A stretch of 64,000 nucleotides of DNA from Hamadaea tsunoensis DSM 44101 (GCF_000428945.1 NZ_AUAX01000006.1:186001-250000), one strand, 5' to 3'. Counted from the stretch's first letter, positions 26,038 to 35,180 are shown. The notes: generated by a model not told the origin, from the sequence alone. Made by a program: numbers and translations.

Positions 26038-27234
26038 CTAACCCAAGGTCGCCAACGTCCGCACCGTGACGTTGGCGAGCTTCGGGCCGTCCTTCATCAC
26101 CCGGCGCAGGTACCACTTCTGCAACGGCGTACGCGTCTGGTTGAACGCGATCGCGCCGCGCGGGCTGTCGATCTGGCCGAGGTTGCCCAGCTTGGCGTTG
26201 AGCACTTCGCGGGTCACGGAGTCCTGGCCGGCCGCCCGGATCGCCTTGTCGATCGCCTGCGCGGCGTCCCAGCCGGCCACCGCGTACACCGAGGGTGCCC
26301 GGCCCTGGCTCGCACTGCGGAACCGGGACGTGAACAGCTGGTTCGACGGGTTCTGCAGGTCGGCCGCGTAGTTCAGGGCGGTGTAGATCCCGGCCGCGCC
26401 CTTCTCGCCGAGCGCCTCGATGACGTCGTCCAGTGCCGCGCCCTCGGTGAGGTCGCCCGGCGCGTACACCTCGGTGGTGATGTGCGAACCGCGGAGCGCC
26501 TTGAGGACGGCGATGCCCTCGTCGCCGCTGAGGGCGAGGAAGATCGCGCCCGGGTCGATCGAGCCGATCCTGTCGGCGATCGCCCCCGGCGACATCGCCT
26601 CGGTACGCAGGATCCGGCTCGCCGGGATCTGCGTCTGGTACCCCTTGCGGAAGCCGTCGACGGCGTCGGTGCTCGCGAGGGCCGACGATCCGACGACGAC
26701 CACGGTCCGGTTGTTCGTACGCAGATACCCGCCCAGGGCTTCGCCCGGGTCCCCGGCGACGCCGGCGGTGTTCCACATCCAGAAGACGCTCTTGAGCGAC
26801 GCGGGTGCGAGGTTGGCGCCGATGAACGGCACGTGCGCGGTCTCGATCTTCTCGCGGACGGCGAGGAGGGTCGTGGGAGCCGCCACTCCGACGATCGCCG
26901 ACACCCCGTGCTTGAGCAGACCGTCCACAATGGCGACGTTGTCGCCGCCCTTGGCCTTCTCCTCGGCCGTGACGATGCTGACGTCATAGCGGCCGAACGG
27001 CCGGTTGAGGTCGGTGTAGAGCTGGAAGCCGTCGAGGATGTCGGCCCCGATGGACTTGTACGCGTCGGTGTCCGGGACGATCAGTCCAATGGCGATGGTG
27101 GCGCTCGGTGTCGCCGAGGACGGTGTCGCCGAGCACGCGCCGAGCGTGCCCAGCCCCATGCCGCCCAGAGCCAGGCCGCCCAGTGCGCGTAACGCGGAAC
27201 GGCGTGGAAGTAGCGGGCCGACGTTGCCTGTCAC
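26038..27234 (-). CDS. ABC-type substrate-binding lipoprotein (branched-chain amino acid-like, Peripla_BP_6)
   Basis: 398 residues from GTG 27234 with GGGAGGG upstream. The signal region LPRRSALRALGGLALGGMGLGTLGAC has a twin-arginine pair and a lipobox (LGAC), so it may be a Tat-exported lipoprotein. The mature part follows the type I periplasmic binding fold: IAIGLIVPDTDAYKSIGADILDGFQLYTDLNRPFGRYDVSIVTAEE, AIVGVAAPTTLLAV, VPFIGANLAPASLKSVFWMWNTAG. No ABC permease or ATPase lies beside it, so it is an orphan sensor/binding protein or works with a transporter elsewhere. Ligand unknown. Confidence 0.85.
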   Translation of the reverse strand: MTGNVGPLLPRRSALRALGGLALGGMGLGTLGACSATPSSATPSATIAIGLIVPDTDAYKSIGADILDGFQLYTDLNRPFGRYDVSIVTAEEKAKGGDNVAIVDGLLKHGVSAIVGVAAPTTLLAVREKIETAHVPFIGANLAPASLKSVFWMWNTAGVAGDPGEALGGYLRTNNRTVVVVGSSALASTDAVDGFRKGYQTQIPASRILRTEAMSPGAIADRIGSIDPGAIFLALSGDEGIAVLKALRGSHITTEVYAPGDLTEGAALDDVIEALGEKGAAGIYTALNYAADLQNPSNQLFTSRFRSASQGRAPSVYAVAGWDAAQAIDKAIRAAGQDSVTREVLNAKLGNLGQIDSPRGAIAFNQTRTPLQKWYLRRVMKDGPKLANVTVRTLATLG

Positions 27235-27499
27235 GTACCCTCCCCAAGCGCGGTGGCCCCGTGATCCCCGGGTACGCCGCCCGCGCGCTGTCTCGTGCCA
27301 GTGGTGTCCGAGTTGATGATTCAGTTGATGGTGTAATGGATCCCACGAAAAAGGACCCGGAGGTCCCTTCGGGCTTTTATCGCCCGGGTCAGTGTAGGTC
27401 AATGCTTGATCATGCGTTGCCGCCGACGGTGCGCGTGAAGCCCGCCGGGCCGCGGTGTGATAGGCATGAGAGGTCGTCATCAGCGAACGCGGAGGGATC
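27235..27499. promoter_or_regulatory. Divergent promoter region, substrate-binding gene / bpa
   Basis: 265 bases without a gene. It carries the terminator-like hairpin at 27356-27378, unexpected between two divergent genes, and a moderately AT-rich stretch around 27308-27350. Promoters for both flanking genes must lie here. Confidence 0.45.
27356..27378 (+). terminator. Terminator-like hairpin inside a divergent promoter region
   Basis: CCCGGA (27356-27361), loop GGTCCC, TTCGGG (27368-27373), then CTTTTAT. That is a 6-bp stem with one G-U pair and a U-run, close to a classical intrinsic terminator. The minus strand also shows CCTTTTT after the stem. It could end a short RNA or attenuate bpa. 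Confidence 0.5.
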
Positions 27500-28078
27500 A
27501 TGGCGGAGGAGAAGCCCGGCGCGTCCGGGTCTGAAGAGGCGCAGAGGGTCGTGGTCGTCGGACCGGACGGAAGTCCGATCGGCACCATGGACGTGCCCTC
27601 GGCCGATGACGACCGTGACGAGGATCCCGCTCGCATGATCGAGCATCCGGCCAAGGTCATGCGGATCGGCAGCATGATCAAGCAGTTGCTGGAGGAGGTC
27701 CGCGCGGCGCCGCTCGACGAGGCCGGCCGGCAGCGGTTGATGCACATCCACCACCGGTCCATCGTGGAACTGGAGGACGGGCTGGCCCCGGAGCTGCGCG
27801 ACGAGCTGGAGCGGCTGTCGCTGCCGTTCGAGGCCGACCGGACGCCCAGCGAGGCCGAGCTGCGTATCGCGCAGGCTCAGCTGGTCGGCTGGCTGGAGGG
27901 GCTCTTCCACGGCATCCAGGCGACCCTGGTGGCCCAGCAGATGGCCGCCCGCATGCAGCTGGAGCAGATGCGGGGTCGTCCCGCGCTGCCGTCGGGGCTG
28001 CCCGTGATGCCGGGCACACCGGACCAGCAGCAGTCGACCACGCCCGGCGAGGGCCGCGGCACCGGCCAGTACCTCTGA
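27500..28078 (+). CDS. bpa: Bacterial proteasome activator Bpa (PafE)
   Basis: 192 residues. Bpa is the ATP-independent ring that opens the actinobacterial 20S proteasome for unfolded proteins. Seen: EEAQRVVVVGPDG, a helical core HPAKVMRIGSMIKQLLEEVRAAPLDEAGRQRLMHIHHRSIVELEDGLAPELRDELERLSLPF, then AQLVGWLEGLFHGIQATLVAQQMAARMQLEQMR, a disordered tail, and the C-terminal GQYL that docks into the proteasome. GGAGGG ribosome site. This is strong evidence for a proteasome-bearing actinobacterium. Neighbours are unrelated. Confidence 0.93.
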   Translation: MAEEKPGASGSEEAQRVVVVGPDGSPIGTMDVPSADDDRDEDPARMIEHPAKVMRIGSMIKQLLEEVRAAPLDEAGRQRLMHIHHRSIVELEDGLAPELRDELERLSLPFEADRTPSEAELRIAQAQLVGWLEGLFHGIQATLVAQQMAARMQLEQMRGRPALPSGLPVMPGTPDQQQSTTPGEGRGTGQYL

Positions 28079-28113
28079 CAGGCGCGTACGCGGACATCAC
28101 CGGTACATCCTTC

Positions 28114-28141
28114 GATGGGCAGGACATATGTCCTGCCCATC
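28114..28141. promoter_or_regulatory. 28-bp perfect palindrome upstream of the ABC/two-component operon
   Basis: GATGGGCAGGACAT followed directly by its exact reverse complement. It ends 40 bp before the -10 of the ABC ATPase gene, placing its centre near -67 from the expected start. Position and dyad symmetry suit an operator for a dimeric regulator, possibly the operon's own LuxR-type response regulator. As RNA it would also fold, but it sits upstream of the expected transcript. Confidence 0.7.
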
Positions 28142-28180
28142 TCGGTATCCGCGGCTCTGAAGGGCGGCGCCCCGACCACC

Positions 28181-28186
28181 TAACGT
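28181..28186 (+). promoter_or_regulatory. Candidate -10 (TAACGT) for the ABC operon
   Basis: TAACGT ends 7 nt before ATG 28194. It argues against the in-frame GTG at 28185, which would overlap the hexamer. Confidence 0.55.
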
Positions 28187-28193
28187 GATCACC

Positions 28194-29087
28194 ATGACGG
28201 AAGCACTGAAACTGACCGGGGTGGTCAAGACCTTCGGCGCTGTGCGGGCGGTGGACGGGATCGACCTGTCGATCGCCCCGGGGGAGACGGTGGCGTTGCT
28301 CGGGCCGAACGGCGCCGGCAAGTCGACGGCGATCAACATGCTGCTCGGCCTGCTGGAGCCGACCTCCGGCACGGTCGAGGTCTTCGGCCAGTCCCCTACC
28401 CAGGCGGTTCGCAGCGGTCGCGTCGGCGCGATGCTGCAGGAGGCGGGTTTCGTCGCCAACGCGACGGTCCGCGAGCTGATCGACCTCGCCCGCGCGGTCT
28501 ACCCCCGCCCGCTGCCCACCGACGAGATCCTCGCCGCGGCCGACCTCACCGAGATCGCCGGCCGCCGGATCGACAAGCTCTCCGGTGGCCAGTCCCAGCG
28601 GGCGCGGTTCGCCTTCGCCCTGGCCGGCAACCCCGACCTGCTCATGCTCGACGAGCCGACGTCCGCCATGGACGTCAAGGCGCGCCAGGAGTTCTGGGCG
28701 GCGATGCGGGCGTACGCCGCCGGGGGCAAGACGGTCCTCTTCGCGACCCACTACCTCGAAGAGGCCGACGACTTCGCCGATCGCGTCATCGTCGTCGCGA
28801 ATGGACGGATCATCGCCGACGGCACCGGCAACGAGATCAAGAAGGTCGTCGGCGGCCGTACGCTCAGCTTCGACCTCGAAGGCGGAGCCGCCGACGGGCT
28901 CGACCGGATGCCCGGCGTCACCGTGGTCGAGGTACGCAACGACCGCGCCGTGCTGCGTACCGACGACTCGGACGCGACCGTCCGCGCGCTCGTGACCAGC
29001 GGCCGGGCATTCGGCAACCTCGAGATCGTCAGCGCCGGCCTGGAAGAGGCCTTCCTCGCGCTCACCGAAACCGCCCAGGAGGCGTGA
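28194..29087 (+). CDS. ABC-2 type exporter, ATP-binding protein
   Basis: 297 residues. Walker A LLGPNGAGKSTAINMLLGLL, Q-loop GAMLQEAGFV, signature KLSGGQSQRARFAFALAGNPDLLMLDEPTSAMD (slightly unusual LSGGQSQR), and H-loop FATHYLEEADDFADRV. The C-terminal 80 residues match the drug/lipid exporter ATPases (DrrA/LinL-like). It pairs with the permease two nt downstream and with the sensor-regulator genes that follow, the arrangement of LiaRS/YvfT-type export and stress modules. Substrate unknown. Confidence 0.93.
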   Translation: MTEALKLTGVVKTFGAVRAVDGIDLSIAPGETVALLGPNGAGKSTAINMLLGLLEPTSGTVEVFGQSPTQAVRSGRVGAMLQEAGFVANATVRELIDLARAVYPRPLPTDEILAAADLTEIAGRRIDKLSGGQSQRARFAFALAGNPDLLMLDEPTSAMDVKARQEFWAAMRAYAAGGKTVLFATHYLEEADDFADRVIVVANGRIIADGTGNEIKKVVGGRTLSFDLEGGAADGLDRMPGVTVVEVRNDRAVLRTDDSDATVRALVTSGRAFGNLEIVSAGLEEAFLALTETAQEA

Positions 29088-29089
29088 TC

Positions 29090-29818
29090 ATGTTTGCCTA
29101 TCTGAAGTTCGAGCTGCGCCGCATGTTCCGGGAGCCGCGCCTGCTCGTGCTGACCGTGGCGATGCCCGTGATCCTCTTCCTGGCGATCACGCCGACGGTC
29201 AAGGGGGCCAACCCGGCCGAGACCGACGACATCCACGCGTACCTGATGGTGGCGTGGGCGGCGTACGGTGCGCTGCTCGGCACGTTCTCCAGCGGCGTCG
29301 GCGTCTCGCAGGAGCGTACGGTCGGCTGGCTGCGGCAGCTGCGGATCACGCCGCTCCCGCCGGTGCAGGTCGTGGTGGCGAAGGCGATCGCCTGCTCGCT
29401 CGTGGCGATCCCGGCCGTGCTCGTGGTCAGCGTCGTCGGCATGCTCAAGGGCGTCGACTTCGGCGTCGGCCAGCTCGGCGAGCTCGCCCTGTTCATGTGG
29501 CTCGGCAGCATCCCGTTCGCGCTGATCGGCCTCGCGGTGGGCTTCCTGCTGCCGGCCAACCTGGCCCAGCCGGCCAGCTTCCTGGTGTCGTTCACGCTCG
29601 CCTTCGCCGGCGGCATCTTCATCCCGACCGAATCGCTGCCCAAGGCCATGCAGAACGTCGTGCACTACACGCCGAGCTACCGCTTCACCCAGGCCGGCTA
29701 CGACGTCCTGCAGAAGCACACGCAGTCGGCGACGGGCTGGCTGATCATCGCGGCCTGGTTCGTCATCTTCGGAGCCTGCGCGGCGCTGGCCTACCGGCGT
29801 ACGGCTGCGACAAGATAA
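29090..29818 (+). CDS. ABC-2 type exporter permease
   Basis: 242 residues with six hydrophobic helices, including LVLTVAMPVILFLAITPTV and the C-terminal GGIFIPTESLPKAMQNVVHYTPSYRFTQAGYDVL signature of ABC-2 permeases. The ATG at 29090 is preferred because AGGAGG lies 7 nt upstream; a GTG at 29084 would overlap the ATPase stop (GTGA). Forms the membrane half of the exporter. Confidence 0.92.
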   Translation: MFAYLKFELRRMFREPRLLVLTVAMPVILFLAITPTVKGANPAETDDIHAYLMVAWAAYGALLGTFSSGVGVSQERTVGWLRQLRITPLPPVQVVVAKAIACSLVAIPAVLVVSVVGMLKGVDFGVGQLGELALFMWLGSIPFALIGLAVGFLLPANLAQPASFLVSFTLAFAGGIFIPTESLPKAMQNVVHYTPSYRFTQAGYDVLQKHTQSATGWLIIAAWFVIFGACAALAYRRTAATR

Positions 29819-29824
29819 TCCGCG

Positions 29825-31000
29825 ATGAACCTCTTGGCCCCGTTCATGACGGCTGAGGAACGGCGCCGGCTCAGCAAGCCGCTGACCCTGGGCGAACTGC
29901 GCAAGCGTCGCCTGGTCGGGCTGATCTGGTCCGGCGTCTGGGCCTTCCCGCTGGTCAGCCAGGCCGACGACGTCGTGCGAGCCACGAGCGCACCGTGGCT
30001 CGCACTGCCGTTGTTCGTCGCGTACCTGGCGCTCTACCTGTTCGTGGTGATGAAGGGGTTCGCGCGCCGCGAGCTGCTGCCGAGCCGGATCGAGATCCTC
30101 GCGCTGTTCTTCTTCGCCGCCCTCGGCGTCTCCCTCGCCCTCGGCTTCACCGGCGGCACGAACACCGGCGCGCTGGTCACCCTGCTCTACGTCGGGGTCG
30201 CGGGGATGGCCACCTTCCCCGCTCCCGCGGCGTACTACTGGCTCGCGGGCACCGTCGTGATCATGGTCGTGATCGGTGTCGCGCGGCACGACACCTTCGA
30301 CGACATCGGCTCGGTCGTCTTCAACGCCGTCCTGGCCGCCGCGCTGGTCATGGTCGTCCGGAACATGATCAGGCTGATTCGCGAGCTGGATTCCACGCGT
30401 ACGCGGCTGGCGCAGTCCGCGGTCGAGCAGGAGCGCCTGCGGTTCGCCCGGGACCTGCACGACCTGCTCGGCCACACGCTCTCGCTGATCGTGGTGAAGG
30501 CCGAGGTGGCCCGGCGGCTGGCCGAACGCGATCCGGCCGCCACGGCCCGCGAAGCCGGCGAGATCGAGCAGATCGGCCGCAAAGCCCTCGCCGAGGTACG
30601 CGAGGCCGTCACCGGCTACCGGGAGCGCTGCTTCTCCGAAGAGCTGGAGAACGCCCGGGGCGCGCTGGCCGACGCCGGAGTCGAGGTCGTCGTCCGGCGG
30701 GTGGCGGCCGATCTTCCGGCCGACGTCGATCAGGCCTTCGCCTGGGTGGTACGCGAGGCCACCACGAACGTGATCAAGCACAGCGGTGCGCGTACCTGCC
30801 GGATCATGCTGGAGAACGGATCGGCGTGGTCGCTGACGGTCCGCGACGACGGGCGGGGCCGCGCCTCGGCGAGCGACGAGGGCAACGGGCTGCGGGGGTT
30901 GCGCGAACGGCTCACCAAGCTGGGTGGCGCGTTGAGCACATCGGATGCGGGGGGATTCGCGCTCCAGGCGAGCGTGCCGTCGGCGAAGGAGACTTCATGA
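29825..31000 (+). CDS. DesK/NarX-type sensor histidine kinase (HisKA_3)
   Basis: 391 residues. Five or six membrane helices (residues 32-185) form a sensor with almost no external loops, as in DesK-like intramembrane sensors. The H-box RFARDLHDLLGHTLSLI has the phospho-accepting His212, and the ATPase domain has REATTNVIKHS (310-320), LTVRDDGRG and GNGLRGLRERL. It is 6 nt after the permease and overlaps the regulator by 4 nt, so it likely senses the exporter's cargo or membrane stress. Confidence 0.92.
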   Translation: MNLLAPFMTAEERRRLSKPLTLGELRKRRLVGLIWSGVWAFPLVSQADDVVRATSAPWLALPLFVAYLALYLFVVMKGFARRELLPSRIEILALFFFAALGVSLALGFTGGTNTGALVTLLYVGVAGMATFPAPAAYYWLAGTVVIMVVIGVARHDTFDDIGSVVFNAVLAAALVMVVRNMIRLIRELDSTRTRLAQSAVEQERLRFARDLHDLLGHTLSLIVVKAEVARRLAERDPAATAREAGEIEQIGRKALAEVREAVTGYRERCFSEELENARGALADAGVEVVVRRVAADLPADVDQAFAWVVREATTNVIKHSGARTCRIMLENGSAWSLTVRDDGRGRASASDEGNGLRGLRERLTKLGGALSTSDAGGFALQASVPSAKETS

Positions 31001-31602
31001 TCCGTGTGCTGCTGGCCGAGGACCAGGGGATGATGCGGGGCGCGCTGGCGCTGCTGCTCGGCCTGGAACCGGACATCGAGGTGGTCGCCCAGGTGGAGCG
31101 GGGCGACCTGGTCGTGCCGGCGGCGCGCGACCACAAGCCGGACGTCGCCCTGCTCGACATCGAGATGCCGGGCAAGTCGGGCCTGGACGCGGCGGCCGAG
31201 CTGCGCACGGTGGTGCCCGACTGCCGGGTCATGATCTTGACGACCTTCGGCCGCCCTGGCTACCTGCGCCGGGCGATGGACGCCGGGGCCCGCGGATTCC
31301 TGGTCAAGGACGGTCCCGTCGAAGATCTCGCCTCGGCGATCCGCCGGGTGCTCGCCGGCCAGACGGTGGTGGATCCCGCCCTCGCCGCCGCCGCGCTCAC
31401 CGCCGGCCCGAATCCGCTCACCGAACGGGAACGGGATGTGCTGTCAGTGGCCGCGGACGGCGCGACGATCGCCGAGATCGCGCAGCGGCTGCACCTGTCC
31501 GAGAGCACCGTACGCAACTACCTGTCGGCGGCGATCGGCAAGACCGGTACGCGCAACCGCATGGAAGCCGTCCAGGCAGCCCGGTCCCAGGGCTGGCTGT
31601 GA
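30997..31602 (+). CDS. LuxR/NarL-type response regulator
   Basis: 201 residues. Complete receiver: acidic LLAEDQ, Asp54 in LLDIEMPGKSG, the switch Thr in ILTTFG, and Lys in FLVKDG. LuxR HTH LTERERDVLSVAADGATIAEIAQRLHLSESTVRNYLSAAIGKTGTRNRMEA. Start overlaps the kinase stop (ATGA) with AGGAG upstream. It should be phosphorylated by the adjacent kinase and probably regulates the operon; the 28-bp palindrome at 28114 is the obvious candidate site. Confidence 0.94.
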   Translation: MIRVLLAEDQGMMRGALALLLGLEPDIEVVAQVERGDLVVPAARDHKPDVALLDIEMPGKSGLDAAAELRTVVPDCRVMILTTFGRPGYLRRAMDAGARGFLVKDGPVEDLASAIRRVLAGQTVVDPALAAAALTAGPNPLTERERDVLSVAADGATIAEIAQRLHLSESTVRNYLSAAIGKTGTRNRMEAVQAARSQGWL

Positions 31603-31606
31603 CTTC

Positions 31607-32395
31607 TCAGAGTCCGAAGAGCTTTTCGAGGTAGACGGCCACGCCGTCCTCGTTGTTGCTCAGCGTGACCTCGTCCGCCATGTCGAGGATCTTGGGGTTC
31701 GCGTTCGCGACGGCGACCCGGCGGCCCGCCCACGCGAAGCTGGGCACGTCGTTGAGCTGATCACCGAAGACGAGCACCTCTGCCGGCGAAATGCCCAGCA
31801 GCTCGGTGACGACCGTGAGCCCGTACGCCTTGTCCACCTTCGGCGGGTGGATCTCCACGAACCCGGGCCAGGACTGGATGATCTCGACGTCCGCGTGGTG
31901 CACGGCCTCCGTCAGCCGGTGGCCCAGTTCCGGAGCCACCTGCAGGAAACCCTTGATGACCCGGGCCGCGAACATGTCGGCACGCCGCCGCAGGACGATC
32001 GGGTCCGGGTAGGGCCACTGCTCCGACTCGCTCCACAGCGGCGCGCTCTCGAAGTCCTCGACCTCGACGGTCAACTGCAGCGGCCCGAACTTGGCCTCCA
32101 GGATCGGCATCAGCTCTTCCAGGACCCGGCCCGGTAACCGCAGATCCAGCAGGACCCGCGGCGTCTCGCCGGTCAGGTCGAGGACCCGGCCGCCGCCGCC
32201 CAGCACGAAGTAGTCCGCGCTGGGCAGGTCGCCGCGGGACATGCCGGTCAGCCGGGGACCGCGGCCGGTGGCACCCGCGACGGGCACCCCGGCCGCGCTC
32301 ACCTTCGCGAAGACATCCCTGGTACGCGCCGAGACGCTGCCGTCGTCGCGTACCAGGGTGCCGTCGAGATCGGTGACGACCAGCTTCGGAATCAC
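31607..32395 (-). CDS. HAD superfamily hydrolase (Cof/HAD-IIB type)
   Basis: 262 residues. Motif [16 protein letters not shown], motif II GATGRGP, a large type IIB cap, motif III Lys in KAYGLTVV, and motif [13 protein letters not shown]. Cof-type phosphatases act on sugar or cofactor phosphates; the substrate is unknown. The GTG start overlaps the serS stop by 4 nt, so it is coupled to serS. It converges on the response regulator with four bases between stops. Confidence 0.88.
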   Translation of the reverse strand: MIPKLVVTDLDGTLVRDDGSVSARTRDVFAKVSAAGVPVAGATGRGPRLTGMSRGDLPSADYFVLGGGGRVLDLTGETPRVLLDLRLPGRVLEELMPILEAKFGPLQLTVEVEDFESAPLWSESEQWPYPDPIVLRRRADMFAARVIKGFLQVAPELGHRLTEAVHHADVEIIQSWPGFVEIHPPKVDKAYGLTVVTELLGISPAEVLVFGDQLNDVPSFAWAGRRVAVANANPKILDMADEVTLSNNEDGVAVYLEKLFGL

Positions 32396-33651
32396 GCGAC
32401 CGGCTCGAGCAGATCCCGGCCGAGGAGCGGCTGCAACGCCTTCGGTACGCGTACCGAACCGTCGGGCTGCTGGTGGTTCTCCAGGATCGCCACCAGCATC
32501 CGGGTCGTCGCCAGCGTCCCGTTGAGCGTCGACACGGTCTGCGTCTTGCCCTCCGCGTCGCGGTAGCGGACGTTGAGCCGGCGCGCCTGGAAGGTCGTGC
32601 AGTTGGACGTGCTCGTGACCTCGCGGTAGCGCTGCTGGCTGGGCAGCCACGCCTCGCAGTCGTACTTGCGGGCGGCGCTGCTGCCGAGGTCGCCCGCGGC
32701 CGTGTCGATCACCCGGTACGGCAGTTCGAGCTTGGCGAGGAACTCCTCCTCGAAGCCGAGCAGCCGCAGGTGCTCCTCGTGCGCCAGGTCCGGCGGGCAG
32801 TACGAGAACATCTCCGCCTTGTTGAACTGGTGCACGCGGATGATCCCGCGGGTGTCCTTGCCGTAGGAGCCGGCCTCGCGGCGGAAGCAGGTCGACCACG
32901 CGAGGTAGCGGCGCGGCTGCCCGTCGAGGTTCAGGATCTCGTCCTTGTGGTACGCCGCCAGCGGCACCTCGCTGGTGCCGACCAGGAACAGGTCGTCGTT
33001 CTGCAGGTAGTAGACCTCGCTGGCGTGCGCGCCGAGGAACCCGGTGCCCTCCATCGACTCCGGCTTCACCAGCACCGGCGGCACCATCGGCGTGAACCCG
33101 TACTCGACGGCCTGCTGGATGCCGAGCTGCAGAACGGCGTTCTCCAGCAGCGCCCCGATGCCGGTCAGGTAGTAGAACCGGGCGCCCGAGACCTTCGCGC
33201 CGCGTTCCATGTCGATGGCGCCGAGCATCTCGCCCAGGGCCAGGTGGTCACGCGGCTCGGGGATGTCGGGGATCGCGCCGATCTCCTTCAGCACGACGTA
33301 GTCGTCCTCGCCGCCGGCCGGAGCACCGCTCTCGACCAGGTTCGGCACCGCGAGCTGGGCCAGGCGCAGCTCCTCCTCGGCCTCGGCGACCGCCGCCTCG
33401 GTGGTCTTCACCTCGGCCGCGAGTTCCTTGGTCCGCTCCAGCAGGGCGGCCTTCTCCTCGCCCTGCGACCGGGGGACCTGCTTGCCGAGCGTCTTCTGCT
33501 CCGACCGCACCGCCTCGAACCGGGTGAGCGCGGACCTGCGCGCCTCGTCCGCACCGATCAGGCGGTCCACGGACGACTCACTCTCGCCACGGGCGCGCTG
33601 GCTGGCACGGAACAGGTCCGGGTCCTCCCGGAGCAGGCGCAGATCAATCAT
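32392..33651 (-). CDS. serS: Seryl-tRNA synthetase
   Basis: 419 residues, normal length. N-terminal coiled-coil arm (residues 27-110, rich in A/E/K/R) that grips the tRNA long arm. Class II core: [24 protein letters not shown], motif 1 [21 protein letters not shown], motif 2 [31 protein letters not shown], and motif 3 [36 protein letters not shown] with TACGCT 6 nt upstream and no leader, so no T-box is possible. Confidence 0.97.
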   Translation of the reverse strand: MIDLRLLREDPDLFRASQRARGESESSVDRLIGADEARRSALTRFEAVRSEQKTLGKQVPRSQGEEKAALLERTKELAAEVKTTEAAVAEAEEELRLAQLAVPNLVESGAPAGGEDDYVVLKEIGAIPDIPEPRDHLALGEMLGAIDMERGAKVSGARFYYLTGIGALLENAVLQLGIQQAVEYGFTPMVPPVLVKPESMEGTGFLGAHASEVYYLQNDDLFLVGTSEVPLAAYHKDEILNLDGQPRRYLAWSTCFRREAGSYGKDTRGIIRVHQFNKAEMFSYCPPDLAHEEHLRLLGFEEEFLAKLELPYRVIDTAAGDLGSSAARKYDCEAWLPSQQRYREVTSTSNCTTFQARRLNVRYRDAEGKTQTVSTLNGTLATTRMLVAILENHQQPDGSVRVPKALQPLLGRDLLEPVA

Positions 33652-33657
33652 GGGTTC

Positions 33658-33663
33658 AGCGTA
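33658..33663 (-). promoter_or_regulatory. Candidate -10 (TACGCT) for serS
   Basis: TACGCT on the minus strand ends 6 nt before the serS ATG at 33651. Confidence 0.55.
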
Positions 33664-33709
33664 CCGAGCGGGGTTGATCTGCTTCCTGCCGGTTTCCCGG
33701 ATTGTGGTG

Positions 33710-34303
33710 TCAGGCCGCCGTCACCGTCAGCTCCAGCTCGTCCTCCGGTTCGTCCGGCTCCTCCGCGGGCACCCGCGGGTGGGACCGGGCCGGTGCGGTG
33801 ACGAGGGCCAACACCGACGCGCCCGCCAGCAGGACCACCGCCGCGAACGCGAACAGCAGGCCCTTCTCGGTCGCGGCGATGATCTTCACCCGGTCGTCGG
33901 CGATGTTCAGGGCGAGGTAGCCGCGGCCATGCGTGAGAACGACCGCGAGCAGGACGACCACGAGTCCGAGGCCGATCGCTCCGCCCGACATCCCCGCCGT
34001 GCGCCGCGCCCGCCGGCTGCCCGCCACCGTGACGGCCGCCAGGCCGCACAACGCCAGCACGCCGACGAGATATCCGGTCCCGATCGGACTCGAACTCGGC
34101 CACACCGACAGCGACTCGTCGAAGCCGCCGTCCTGATTGCCCGACTCGACGACGTTGAGCGTCTGCCAGGGGTACATCAGCGACAACAGGAAGGCCAGCA
34201 GCCCGGCACCCGCCGCGATGTAGGGCGCGACCGGCGGAATCACCAGGCTGGGCCGCCGCCGGGCCGTCGGCTCGTCGCCCCATTCGAGAACGTCGTCAGA
34301 CAT
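33710..34303 (-). CDS. Hypothetical membrane protein
   Basis: 197 residues, not recognised as a named family. Four hydrophobic helices are clear: [58 protein letters not shown] and [21 protein letters not shown]. The first extracytoplasmic loop is polar ([24 protein letters not shown]), and the C-terminal tail is acidic ([12 protein letters not shown]). Alone between AIM24 and serS. No function can be assigned. Confidence 0.7.
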   Translation of the reverse strand: MSDDVLEWGDEPTARRRPSLVIPPVAPYIAAGAGLLAFLLSLMYPWQTLNVVESGNQDGGFDESLSVWPSSSPIGTGYLVGVLALCGLAAVTVAGSRRARRTAGMSGGAIGLGLVVVLLAVVLTHGRGYLALNIADDRVKIIAATEKGLLFAFAAVVLLAGASVLALVTAPARSHPRVPAEEPDEPEDELELTVTAA

Positions 34304-34330
34304 CCGCCCATCATGCCGGGCGTACGCAAA

Positions 34331-34355
34331 GGGCGCCGCCCCGTGGACGGCGCCC
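34331..34355 (-). terminator. Hairpin terminator after the AIM24 gene
   Basis: GGGCGCCG and CGGCGCCC, 8-bp perfect stem with a 9-nt loop, 17 bp after the AIM24 stop; on the minus strand it is followed by TTT. Confidence 0.65.
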
Positions 34356-34372
34356 GCACTGCTTCGTGGCCG

Positions 34373-35113
34373 TCAGCCGCCCAGCAGCCCGCCGAGCACG
34401 CCGCCGCCGCCGGCCTGCTGGCCCGAGCCGTGCCCGGCCACCAGCCCGCCGGGCGGCTCCTCCGACGGCTGCACGACGACGAAACCCTGCCCGGTGAAGC
34501 TCATCGTGAACGCCTCACCGGTCGTGCGGCCGATCAGCGTACCGAGGCCGAGCTGGTCCGCCCGGTGATAACCGGTCTGCAGCGACGCCGACCAGCAGAT
34601 CGCGGCCTGCGGATCGGCGTACGTGGGAGCGTCGACGCTCAGCACGACCGGCGTACCCTTCGTGGTGATCGCGATCCGGCCCTTGCCGCTGAACACGCAG
34701 TTGAAGAAGCCCGCGCCGGACAGCATGCCCATGCCCTGCACGCGCTTGATGTCATAGTCCAACGTGGACTCGAAGGCCAGCACGCTGTGGCCGTTGATGG
34801 ACAGGGCGTCGCCCTGGTCCAGATCGATCAGGTGGATGTCGGCGGCCCGGTCGGCAAGGAACAGATCGCCCCGCCCGGACACCTTCATCAGCGGTACGCC
34901 CTCGCCGGTCACGGCCTTCTTGATCCACTTGCCGACGCCGCCGGAACCGAGCGCCTGAAACTGCATCTGTCCCTGGTAGGCGACCATGGCGCCGGTCCGC
35001 GCCATCACGTCGCCGTTCAGCTCGACTTTCAGCATCTTGGAGTTCTGCAGACGCAGTCCCGGCTCGGCGGACTCCTTCTCCAGGTTCTCGGCGGCGAAAA
35101 GCTGGCTACGCAA
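34373..35113 (-). CDS. AIM24 family protein
   Basis: 246 residues of beta-rich sequence with the AIM24/TRAP-like pattern: NSKMLKVELNGDVMARTGAMVAYQGQMQFQ, GDLFLADRAADIHLIDLDQGDALSINGHSVLAFESTLDYDIKRVQG, SGAGFFNCVFSGKGRIAITTKGTPVVL. Bacterial members are of unknown function; the mitochondrial relative supports inner-membrane organisation. It ends in a glycine-rich tail (GSGQQAGGGGVLGGLLGG). The start is a TTG at 35113, supported by AGGAG 6-7 nt upstream. Confidence 0.87.
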   Translation of the reverse strand: MRSQLFAAENLEKESAEPGLRLQNSKMLKVELNGDVMARTGAMVAYQGQMQFQALGSGGVGKWIKKAVTGEGVPLMKVSGRGDLFLADRAADIHLIDLDQGDALSINGHSVLAFESTLDYDIKRVQGMGMLSGAGFFNCVFSGKGRIAITTKGTPVVLSVDAPTYADPQAAICWSASLQTGYHRADQLGLGTLIGRTTGEAFTMSFTGQGFVVVQPSEEPPGGLVAGHGSGQQAGGGGVLGGLLGG

Positions 35114-35180
35114 TGGGGGCTCCTCAGGGGTCAGGGGTTTGATCCAGCCTAGGCGAGCGGTTCAAGGGGGCTTTCTCCAA

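Noticed and set aside
33652-33709. T-box or other leader upstream of serS
   Set aside because: A -10-like TACGCT lies 6 nt from the ATG, so there is no room for a leader RNA.
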